Of a stretch of DNA of 41,995 nucleotides, positions 32,662-40,347 are shown in pieces. The notes under the pieces were generated by a model. The model saw nothing but the letters and a program-made list of their open reading frames with translations. It was not told the DNA's origin and did not search any database. Source of the stretch: Candidatus Poribacteria bacterium. GTDB lineage: Bacteria > Poribacteria > WGA-4E > WGA-3G. How positions within the stretch are numbered: position 1 is the first letter of the stretch; each line of letters starts with the position of its first letter. The stretch lies in NCBI GenBank assembly GCA_012270875.1, contig JAAXHI010000360.1, positions 1-41,995 of the forward strand. Direction: 5' to 3'. The translations under genes and the position numbers were made by a program.

Positions 32662-35600
32662 ATGGAGGTAGATAAGTTCGTGAGGAACAAAAAAGAAATT
32701 CCTGCTGAAAGTAAATCGTATTCTGCTTTGTTCTTTATTCTGTCCGGACTGTTAGGACTTGTAACTATTTGGGGGTTCTGGAGTGAGATGATCACCCGCC
32801 GTCCCTGGAAGCAGATCCAGCAGCAGTTTTATCAATATGAATATGAGAAAACACACGCGGAATTAGAGAACGCAAAGTTGGCTTTGCCCGAACTTCCCGC
32901 ACCTCAAGAACCTGACGCGAAAGAGTTAGCAAGGTTGACAAAAGAGGTGCGAGACGCTCAAGTCACACTCGACGAAGCACTGCAGGAACGCAAATTCCGA
33001 CAGAGCGAATCGGACGCGATTAACTATAAATATCAGCATAGCCTCCACGTCGCAAAAGGGAAACCCGACGCGACTGTTAAAAAGTGGCAAGAGAAATTGG
33101 CTGAACTTGAATCCCAAATTGAAGACGAACTGACCGAAGCCGTCTTGACAGCTGAGGCTACTTTCGCTGATGTAAACAAAGCGTTGGCGCAGTTCTATCA
33201 AACCAGCGGAGACCCGCAGCACGCACTCAGCACCTATCTCATCGCGCAGAAATATAACACCACAGACACGGAAATTACTGAAGGTATCACCGCTGCACAA
33301 GCCTCACTTCAGGCACTACAAGTCGATAAAGCAAAATATGACGAAGTCGAACGTCTACAGGAAAAATTACATTCGGTCGGTGGTATCAAGCGAACCTTCC
33401 TCGGCAGTCTATTAGAAAACCCGTTCCGTGAAACGCGGACGATCACGCAATACTATCTTGAGGACTTCAATTACACCGCAGACAGGTGTGCGACCTGCCA
33501 CTTTTCTGCTGATAGAAGCGGCTACGAACAATCCGCAGAAGAGACGTTTGAGGTCGAAGGTGATGGCGAAAATCTTGTTGTCCACCGTCTCAAGCATCCA
33601 AGTGTCAAGGTCGGTAGTGAAAGCGTCATAATTGATGACTTTGATGCGGAAGCAGACGAATATACACTGGAAGAAAACGGTACGCTCACCTTTAATGACG
33701 TAGACGTTTTTGGCGAAGTCCAAATTTCTTATGAGACCGGCTATCGCTCCGTCCTTCAGACGCATCCACACCGCGATGTCCTCCTCGCGAAGCACCCTGT
33801 TGACAGGTTTGGGTGTGTACCGTGCCACGGTGGACAAGCACAAGCACTGACAGCAAAAGCCGCCCACGCGCTAACACACGCTGAATACTGGCTCAGCCCC
33901 GTACTCGGATTGGATGAACATACCGGTAGAACCTCTGAAGAGACGAAAGGGTATATGGAGTCTAATTGCCGCCGTTGTCATGATGGGGTCATGAAGTTAG
34001 ATTACGGCGTGAACCCTGAAACAGATGAACCTGTGGACTATGCCCCGAATCTGACAAAAGGGTTGGCACTCTTTGAAGACCTCGGCTGCCACGGCTGCCA
34101 CGCTGTGGAAGGGTATAGTGCAATCGAAAACATCAACAAAGTCGGTCCATCGCTCGCAAAAGTTGGCAGTAAGGTGAAAGATACGGCTTGGCTCGAAAGT
34201 TGGGTTAAAACACCGGAAGCGTATCTACCAAATACGACAATGCCGAACTTCTTCCCCGCTGATGGTATGAGTCAGGTCGTCTACCTCAAGAACGGCGGTG
34301 TACGCACAGGTGTTGTCACCAAAATCGATGGCGGTATTGAGATTAAAACGGATGATGGCACTGTATATCCCTATACCGATGATTATGTCCTCCGCATCGT
34401 TGATGAGGTGAAATCTATTGCAGCATATCTCGCCACGATGAACGATACCAATCTTGACGAAGCCTCCGTAAACTATTCCACATCTGAAAGCGTTATTAAA
34501 GCAGGTGAAGAGACTGTTAAAACCGTCGGCTGTCTCTCGTGCCATGCCGTTGATGGTTTAGGCAGCGATTTTGCACCAGCACTCGACAGTGTCGGCACAA
34601 AAGTTACACCGAATTATCTCCGTCAATGGATTAGCGACCCGAAATCTTATGATCCTGATACGAGTATGCCAAGCTTACGGTTAAGTACTCGCGAAATTGA
34701 TAACGTTGTTGCCTATCTAATGAGTTTGCAACAGCCAACAGCCAATGTAGCGACTGATTCTATTGGTGAAGTGGATGTCGCCGAAGGTGAGGCACTTGTC
34801 AGAACTTACGGATGCTTCGGTTGCCACGAAATTCCAGGTTTTGAGAATGAATCCAAAGTCGGTGCCGACCTCGGTGAATTCGGCGCGAAACTTGCTGATG
34901 AACTTGACTTTGGCGATACAGTAGGCGTTGAACACAGTTGGACCGGGTGGACGATTGGGAAGGTTACCGACCCGCGGCGTTATCAGACGCGCCGTATTGT
35001 CTCTCGGATGCCCGTCTTCCAGATTAATGACGAAGACGCAAGGGCACTCGCTGTGCTTTTGAAAAGCTTCCAACCAGAGAAATACCCACTCAGTTATATC
35101 CATAACCGATCCGAAAAATTGGATCGCATTGATGACGGTAGGCGACTCGTCAAAAAATATAACTGCACCGGATGCCACCAGATTGAAGGCGCAGGCGGCG
35201 ATTATCGCGACATTATCATCGCACATGAAGGGCTCAGTGATATGATTGCCACGCAGCTCGCACCGCCACCATTGAAGGCTGAAGGCGCAAGGGTCTATCC
35301 CGACTGGCTGTTCGTTTTCCTCAAAGAACCTTCTGATATTCGCTACGGACTCAAAGTACGGATGCCAACATTCGATCTATCTGATGACGAGGCGACGACG
35401 CTTGTTAAATATTTCTCAGCACTTGACGATGAACCGTTCCCTTATGAAACGATTGAAACACCGATGCCGACGCGTGCTGAATTGCGGGTCGGTAAACAGA
35501 TTTTTGACGAACTGCAGTGTATTTCTTGTCACCCTTCGCAGGGCGAAGTTATTCCTGCAGGCAGTGACAAGGCAGGACGACCCGATCTCGCATTGGCGAA

Positions 35601-35790
35601 AGAACGGCTCAAGGCAGATTGGCTCATTGATTGGATGAAAGATCCGCAGGCGTTCCAACGCGGAACAGCAATGCCACAAGCGTGGCCACTTGTCGGTGGA
35701 CAGCACATGGCAGTTGACGGATACGCTGGCAATGACGCTGAAAAACAGATTCAACTCGTCCGAGATTATCTCATCTCCTTGGGACGCTAA
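32662..35790 (+). CDS. Octaheme membrane-anchored cytochrome c with a coiled-coil domain
   Basis: A 1,042-residue protein. One membrane helix (about 20-40) anchors it, followed by a charged coiled coil (about 50-240) rich in Glu, Lys and Ala. Eight CxxCH heme motifs start at about residues 276, 385, 436, 476, 624, 718, 835 and 953. A small beta domain (GVRTGVVTKIDGGIEIKTDD, about 545-570) lies between hemes four and five. Repeated cytochrome c-like units contain MP motifs (TTMPNFFP, TSMPSLRL, SRMPVF, VRMPTF, TAMPQAW) that may supply Met axial ligands. It is probably the electron acceptor of the cytochrome b/Rieske unit. GTG 32680, preceded by GGAGG at 11 bases, is an alternative start. Confidence 0.88.
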   Translation: MEVDKFVRNKKEIPAESKSYSALFFILSGLLGLVTIWGFWSEMITRRPWKQIQQQFYQYEYEKTHAELENAKLALPELPAPQEPDAKELARLTKEVRDAQVTLDEALQERKFRQSESDAINYKYQHSLHVAKGKPDATVKKWQEKLAELESQIEDELTEAVLTAEATFADVNKALAQFYQTSGDPQHALSTYLIAQKYNTTDTEITEGITAAQASLQALQVDKAKYDEVERLQEKLHSVGGIKRTFLGSLLENPFRETRTITQYYLEDFNYTADRCATCHFSADRSGYEQSAEETFEVEGDGENLVVHRLKHPSVKVGSESVIIDDFDAEADEYTLEENGTLTFNDVDVFGEVQISYETGYRSVLQTHPHRDVLLAKHPVDRFGCVPCHGGQAQALTAKAAHALTHAEYWLSPVLGLDEHTGRTSEETKGYMESNCRRCHDGVMKLDYGVNPETDEPVDYAPNLTKGLALFEDLGCHGCHAVEGYSAIENINKVGPSLAKVGSKVKDTAWLESWVKTPEAYLPNTTMPNFFPADGMSQVVYLKNGGVRTGVVTKIDGGIEIKTDDGTVYPYTDDYVLRIVDEVKSIAAYLATMNDTNLDEASVNYSTSESVIKAGEETVKTVGCLSCHAVDGLGSDFAPALDSVGTKVTPNYLRQWISDPKSYDPDTSMPSLRLSTREIDNVVAYLMSLQQPTANVATDSIGEVDVAEGEALVRTYGCFGCHEIPGFENESKVGADLGEFGAKLADELDFGDTVGVEHSWTGWTIGKVTDPRRYQTRRIVSRMPVFQINDEDARALAVLLKSFQPEKYPLSYIHNRSEKLDRIDDGRRLVKKYNCTGCHQIEGAGGDYRDIIIAHEGLSDMIATQLAPPPLKAEGARVYPDWLFVFLKEPSDIRYGLKVRMPTFDLSDDEATTLVKYFSALDDEPFPYETIETPMPTRAELRVGKQIFDELQCISCHPSQGEVIPAGSDKAGRPDLALAKERLKADWLIDWMKDPQAFQRGTAMPQAWPLVGGQHMAVDGYAGNDAEKQIQLVRDYLISLGR

Positions 35791-35795
35791 ATAGT

Positions 35796-35904
35796 TGTCA
35801 GTAGTCAGGACGGTTTTCTCCGAAAACCTTTCAGTTTTTAGAAAGACTTCAGGGCTATCAAAACCTCTTGTAACTGACAACTGATAACTGATAACTCAAA
35901 ACCA
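35796..35904. repeat. TGTCAG/CTGATAACTGA repeat before the monoheme cytochrome gene
   Basis: The gap contains GTTGTCAGTAGTCAGGACGG and CTGACAACTGATAACTGAT, of the same family as the copies at 23985-24121 and 37741-37886. It reaches to about 15 bases before the ATG at 35907, which has no Shine-Dalgarno. Confidence 0.6.
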
Positions 35905-35906
35905 TT

Positions 35907-36263
35907 ATGAGACACCTTGTGGTCGTCATCGTCATGATTATTGTGTGGCTCAACGGTTTGATCTGGTTGGGCAGGCAGGTTGATCCGAGTACAAAGTATC
36001 AGTCAGCGGTAGAATACAAGTACGCACGATACTGTGCAGGGTGTCATGGGAACAATGGAGAGGGCAGCGGACGTATCGGGCGTTTCAAAAAGTTGGACCC
36101 GGCGGATCTAACGGATAACAGTCTCTGGGACATGCACGACGATGAACAATTACTCGATAGTATTAACGCCGGAAAGGACGATATGCCAGCGTTCTATTAC
36201 TATCTCAGTGATGAAGAACAACGGGAAATGCTCGCATATATTAAAGAAAGGTTTCGTCCGTAA
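35907..36263 (+). CDS. Membrane-anchored monoheme cytochrome c
   Basis: A 118-residue cytochrome c. The uncleaved N-terminal signal anchor (VVVIVMIIVWLNGLIWLG) is followed by the heme motif CAGCHG (C43) and an MP motif (DDMPAFYYYL), whose Met is the probable sixth ligand. Its size fits a class I cytochrome c that shuttles electrons between neighbouring complexes. It may carry electrons from the octaheme protein to the CydA-like oxidase. The upstream gap is filled by an intergenic repeat and lacks a ribosome binding site. Confidence 0.9.
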   Translation: MRHLVVVIVMIIVWLNGLIWLGRQVDPSTKYQSAVEYKYARYCAGCHGNNGEGSGRIGRFKKLDPADLTDNSLWDMHDDEQLLDSINAGKDDMPAFYYYLSDEEQREMLAYIKERFRP

Positions 36264-36377
36264 CTTGAAGTTGGTCTAATGGAATCGGAATTGAAAGTCA
36301 ACACATTCCTAAGTCATCAGCGTGAGATGTGAATGCAGAGTGCACGCTGTGTGAAAGAATATCGTGTGGAGGTATAG

Positions 36378-36839
36378 ATGCGACATTTGATTGTATGTAT
36401 GCTGTTAATGTCCTTTTACAGTTACGGCTTCTCGGATCCAGGCGAGGTTGATGAAGACGGTGGACATTATGATCAAAAAACAGGCGAATACCATTATCAT
36501 ATAAAACCGGATGAACCATCAGATCTGACTTCTGTCCAATCGCAGGCTATTGCGGATGCACAACGCGACGCTTTACAGGTAGATAACAATATCTGGATAG
36601 CAGCTGGGGTTTTCGGCGGTATATTCGGTATAGGTGCTGCTATGATTGTGAAACCTACAGTCCCTCCCATGGCATTGATTGGAAAACCGCCTGAATACAT
36701 TACTTTTTACACCCATGCATATCAAGCCTCCGTAAAAGATGGGCAGGTTAAAGCAGCAACGGCTGGATGTCTCGGAGGAACTGCTGTTTCCATCATGTGT
36801 CTTTTGGTATTACAACAACAGGGTTACGGCTACTACTAA
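36378..36839 (+). CDS. Small membrane protein with a HYHYH motif and a GKPPEY domain
   Basis: A 153-residue protein of unknown function. A signal peptide is followed by GGHYDQKTGEYHYHIKPDEP (about residues 28-47), a His-rich KTGEYHYH motif that could bind metal. Then come a hydrophobic stretch, PMALIGKPPEYITFYTHAYQ, and AATAGCLGGTAVSIMCLLVL as a last hydrophobic segment. The second half matches the protein at 39789 (GKPPEYIAVYIDTYKE, AGC, G-rich helix). GGAGG lies 5 bases before the ATG. Its place between the monoheme cytochrome and cupredoxin genes suggests a role in assembly or in the complex, but this is only inference from context. Confidence 0.7.
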   Translation: MRHLIVCMLLMSFYSYGFSDPGEVDEDGGHYDQKTGEYHYHIKPDEPSDLTSVQSQAIADAQRDALQVDNNIWIAAGVFGGIFGIGAAMIVKPTVPPMALIGKPPEYITFYTHAYQASVKDGQVKAATAGCLGGTAVSIMCLLVLQQQGYGYY

Positions 36840-36914
36840 ACTCAGGGCATATACGAGGAAACTAAAGGGCTAACACCAAAATGGCACTGATTTTTTACGG
36901 TTGACGCATTTGAT

Positions 36915-36944
36915 TTGCGTTCTTAATTTCTGTAGTGTTAATAT
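36915..36944 (+). promoter_or_regulatory. Possible promoter for the cupredoxin gene
   Basis: TTGCGT (36915-36920) and TAATAT (36939-36944) are 18 bp apart, about 47 bp before the ATG at 36991. An overlapping alternative is TTGACG at 36901 with TAATTT at 36924. Both are moderate matches. Confidence 0.3.
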
Positions 36945-36990
36945 ATTACAGAACACATTTAAATTATAATATAACAAGGAGAAAATAGTC

Positions 36991-37743
36991 ATGAAAACCC
37001 TAATGACCTTGCTTGTCTTTGGAATGCTGGCGAGCGTTGCATTGGCAGGCAATATCACTGGCACGGTAATGTATGATGGCGACGCACCAGCGCGTCCAGA
37101 ACTAACCGTTACCAAAGACCAGCACTGCATTGACGCTGGAAAAGGCACAAAGTCCGAGGCACTCGTTGTCTCAAAAGGCAAAGGCATCAAAAATGTTGTT
37201 ATTTACGCCCGCGTTCGCGGCGCAAAAGTAACCTTGCCTGAAGAAAACCCGAAGATGGACCAAGTGGATTGTGCTTACTATCCACACGTCTTGGTAGTTC
37301 CTGTCGGTGCTACAGTGGATCTTGTCTCCAGTGATCCAGTGGCGCACAACGTCCACTCACATGCCCAGAAGAATACGGCAGTAAATACGCTGATTCCGAA
37401 TAGCGGGGTAGTTATCCCACATAAAATCGAAAAAGCTGAGGAAATTAAGTTCACATGTGATATCCACGCGTGGATGACCGGCTACATCGTCGCTGTTCCC
37501 AGCAACTTTTATACTGTCACCGGTTACAAGGACGCTGAAGACAAAATGATCAGTTCAGATGCGTATGAAAAGTCAGCGGACACTGGAAAATATACACTCG
37601 AAAATCTGCCTGCCGGTAGAGCGCGCGTCGTCGCATGGCACGAAGAACTCGGCAAAGCGAACAAAACCGTTGAAGTACCCGCAAGTGGTGATATTGCCGT
37701 AAACTTCACAAGTGCTGATTTTAAGAAACAAGAAAAAAAATAG
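36991..37743 (+). CDS. Secreted cupredoxin-like blue copper protein
   Basis: A 250-residue periplasmic protein. A signal peptide (cleavage near ALA-GN, residue 19) is followed by a plastocyanin-like fold. Type 1 copper ligands are visible: His119 or His122 in AHNVHSH, then Cys156, His159 and Met162 in FTCDIHAWMTGYIV. A C-terminal beta domain (TGKYTLENLPAGRARVVAWH, about 200-245) resembles a carboxypeptidase regulatory-like domain. AAGGAG precedes the ATG. It is a candidate electron carrier between the octaheme/monoheme cytochromes and the CydA-like protein encoded next. A role as a copper-binding structural subunit is also possible. Confidence 0.85.
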   Translation: MKTLMTLLVFGMLASVALAGNITGTVMYDGDAPARPELTVTKDQHCIDAGKGTKSEALVVSKGKGIKNVVIYARVRGAKVTLPEENPKMDQVDCAYYPHVLVVPVGATVDLVSSDPVAHNVHSHAQKNTAVNTLIPNSGVVIPHKIEKAEEIKFTCDIHAWMTGYIVAVPSNFYTVTGYKDAEDKMISSDAYEKSADTGKYTLENLPAGRARVVAWHEELGKANKTVEVPASGDIAVNFTSADFKKQEKK

Positions 37744-37886
37744 CAGTCAGTTTCCGTCAGTAGTCAGCAAGAAACCTTCTTTGCTGACAGCAACCGAAAG
37801 TCAACGGCTGATAGTCTGTTTGATTTGATAGGTTCAGAAAACCGAAAGGGATCCCGCTGACAGCCGACGGCTGACAGCCGAAAGCC
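37741..37886. repeat. CTGACAGCCG repeat block before the CydA-like gene
   Basis: The gap is built from CAGTCAGTTTCCGTCAGTAG and related words, and ends CTGACAGCCGACGGCTGACA then GCCGAAAGCC immediately before the ATG at 37887. The same word occurs at 21130-21167. No ribosome binding site remains before the gene. Confidence 0.6.
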
Positions 37887-39788
37887 ATGAAAATATCTAA
37901 GAAGCGGCTCTATCTCATACTGGGTTGTGTACTCGTCTTTTATGCCTTGTTAGCTATCGCTCCAGCATTCGCACAGGACGTGACCGAGGCTGAGTATCGC
38001 GCCTTCCCGAAGATCGGTAGCCGAAACGCAGCATGGATCGCCGCGCAGCTCCATCTACTCTTCGGTTCCTTTATTCTCGGCGTCCCGATGTTCGCTGTTA
38101 TCATCGAATTCATCGGTTGGAAGACCAAGGATGAACGATACGACCGGATGGCACAAGAGTTCATTAAACTCTGTATGGGCGCGTTTTCAACAACAGCCTT
38201 ACTCGGTGGTGTGCTCGTCTTCATTCTGATCTGGTGCTATCCGAAAGTGATGAGCAAGCTCAGTGGGATCTTCGGACCGACGATGATTTTTTACGTCATC
38301 CTATTTTTCGGCGAAACCTTTACGCTCTACCTCTATTCCTACGGATGGGATAAGATGCAAGGACGGCATAAAGGCTGGCATCTCTTCCTCGGTGTCTTAT
38401 TAAACGTGTGGGGCACGGCGATTATGTTTGTCTCTAACTCCTGGTTGAGTTACCAGACGAGTCCCGCAACCCAGTACGGTATTCTATCTGAAGGAAGGCG
38501 GAAGTCTTGGATTGAAGAAAAATTGGCTGACGATCCGTCCCTAACACCTGAAACCGCTATGGAGGGGGTTACAAGCCATACAATGGTGCCACTCCACAAC
38601 GAGACAACAGGCGAATTCATGGGGACCCTTTGGGATGCTGTCAATAACTTTACGTGGATGCCTGTTAATATCCATCGGCTTGTCGGGAACATCGCTTTCG
38701 GCGGTTCAATCGTGGCAGCTTATGCCGCGTTCCGGTTCCTCGTCGCTAAGACGAAAGAGGACAAAGCACACTACGATTGGATGGGGTATACCGGGAACTT
38801 CATCGCTCTCTGTGGACTTATACCACTGCCTTTCCTCGGTTATTGGCTCGGTAGAGAAATCTACATGTTCAATAATACGATGGGCATCAACATGATGGGC
38901 AGTCTCTTCTCTTGGCTCTTTATTATTCAAGCAGTGATGATTGGTGTCTTGTTCATCGGTGCCAACTATTACCTCTGGTCAGGCATGGGGCGCATTCAGG
39001 GCGCGGAGATCTACGCGCGTTACCGTCCGTACATGATTACGGTTATTATTATCTGTGTCGCAATCTGGATGACCCCGCGAACGCTCTCTAAAATCTCAAC
39101 CGCCAGTGAATTGAGTGCAATGGGCGGTGCAAACCATCCACACCTCGGACTGTTCGGCTTGATGACTGCCAAGAATACGGCTGTTAACATTATCATCCTT
39201 ACGACTTTCTTGAGCTTCTTGTTCTATCGACGTTCCGGGAAAACACCAACAGCGAGTTGGCGAAAGGTGGGGAACATAGCGATTTCCTCTATCTTATTTT
39301 TCGCAACGATCTCAATTGTGGTGATCGGCATCGTCGGATTTACCGTTCCTACTGACCTACGCGTCAATGTCCTAACCCCGTATCAAGTGCTTGTCGCACT
39401 CGCTGTCATGGCAGTCGTCACTGTTGTTGACATCTTCATGTACCGAAAAGCCACAACATCTGGAACTATTAACTGGGGTGAAATGACGGACCGTTCACAG
39501 TACGTTTTAATCCTTATCGCTATTACGTTTACGTCCCTTATGGGACTGATGGGCTATGCGCGTTCAGGACTAAGAGAAGCATGGCACATCTTCGGGGTTA
39601 TGCAAGATACATCTCCGGATGCATTTACGCCGCTTCTCAGCGAGGCGGTGAACATGGTAGCAATCATCATGGTAGCCTTCTTTGCACTCGTCGGGTTTAT
39701 CTTCTGGCTCGGTTTATGGGGAGAAAAGAAGAAGCAAGCATCAGCAGCTACCGCCGACGCAGCCATCGCCGCTGAGGGTGATGATTAA
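37887..39788 (+). CDS. CydA-like oxidase subunit without the quinol-site motif
   Basis: A 633-residue multi-pass membrane protein homologous to cytochrome bd subunit I, longer than canonical CydA. An N-terminal extension with its own hydrophobic segment ends at AFAQ (residue 30). H56 (AAQLHLLFGSF) corresponds to the heme b595 ligand, and E143 (FFGETFTLYLYSYGW) to E107 of E. coli. The residue eight positions earlier, E99 in E. coli, is Phe. The quinol-site motif GRQPW is absent, in contrast to the protein at 5037. H (NIHRLVGNIAFGG) may be the heme b558 ligand. No CydB-like gene follows. Context suggests electrons come from cytochrome c or cupredoxin. The start codon directly follows a repeat. 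Confidence 0.8.
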   Translation: MKISKKRLYLILGCVLVFYALLAIAPAFAQDVTEAEYRAFPKIGSRNAAWIAAQLHLLFGSFILGVPMFAVIIEFIGWKTKDERYDRMAQEFIKLCMGAFSTTALLGGVLVFILIWCYPKVMSKLSGIFGPTMIFYVILFFGETFTLYLYSYGWDKMQGRHKGWHLFLGVLLNVWGTAIMFVSNSWLSYQTSPATQYGILSEGRRKSWIEEKLADDPSLTPETAMEGVTSHTMVPLHNETTGEFMGTLWDAVNNFTWMPVNIHRLVGNIAFGGSIVAAYAAFRFLVAKTKEDKAHYDWMGYTGNFIALCGLIPLPFLGYWLGREIYMFNNTMGINMMGSLFSWLFIIQAVMIGVLFIGANYYLWSGMGRIQGAEIYARYRPYMITVIIICVAIWMTPRTLSKISTASELSAMGGANHPHLGLFGLMTAKNTAVNIIILTTFLSFLFYRRSGKTPTASWRKVGNIAISSILFFATISIVVIGIVGFTVPTDLRVNVLTPYQVLVALAVMAVVTVVDIFMYRKATTSGTINWGEMTDRSQYVLILIAITFTSLMGLMGYARSGLREAWHIFGVMQDTSPDAFTPLLSEAVNMVAIIMVAFFALVGFIFWLGLWGEKKKQASAATADAAIAAEGDD

Positions 39789-40301
39789 ATGAGAAGGACT
39801 GGTATATTTCTTTTTGTGATAGGGTTGACTTTCGGTTTTCCGCTTATAGCGACTGCTGATTCGTCTCAAGCAGAATTAGAGGTATTAAAGCGAATTACAG
39901 CTGCCGCTAAGCACGATGCTAATGCTGATACTGATGCGGACGGATGTTTCTGGTTTTGTAGCGGTTTTTCTTTAGCACTTGGTGGCGGTTGTCTTTTAGG
40001 TGCGCTCAGTTTGATACCGTCTTATTCATATCGACCTTCTCCGCCGCTCAGTCGACTTGTGGGGAAACCACCTGAATATATCGCAGTTTATATAGATACC
40101 TATAAAGAACAAAGGAGATCGACTGCAGCAGGCGCGGTAGTAGCGGGTTGTGCTTTAGGGGCAGCCACTGCTGGATGTCTGGCACTCGTTGGTGTTTCTC
40201 CATGGTCGACTACGCTTCAGGAATCAACGGGCAAGTATAGACACAGTCTGGATGTACTTTTTATTGGAATCAGTCGCGTGGCAGCGGCTGGTAAACTGTA
40301 A
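39789..40301 (+). CDS. Small membrane protein with a GKPPEY domain
   Basis: A 170-residue protein of unknown function. A signal peptide (LFVIGLTFGFPLIATA) is followed by a helical segment, a Cys-rich patch (DGCFWFCSG), a Gly-rich hydrophobic stretch and LSRLVGKPPEYIAVYIDTYK, then AAGAVVAGCALGAATAGCLA. The GKPPEY region and following hydrophobic segment match the protein at 36378, so they are probably distant paralogues with a shared domain. The ATG follows the CydA-like stop codon without any gap, so they are translationally coupled. It is probably an accessory or assembly factor for the CydA-like protein; this is inference from context. Confidence 0.7.
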   Translation: MRRTGIFLFVIGLTFGFPLIATADSSQAELEVLKRITAAAKHDANADTDADGCFWFCSGFSLALGGGCLLGALSLIPSYSYRPSPPLSRLVGKPPEYIAVYIDTYKEQRRSTAAGAVVAGCALGAATAGCLALVGVSPWSTTLQESTGKYRHSLDVLFIGISRVAAAGKL

Positions 40302-40347
40302 AAATGAAACGAAGTAGAACGGCGCGCGGAGGTCCATAGTTTAAAAA

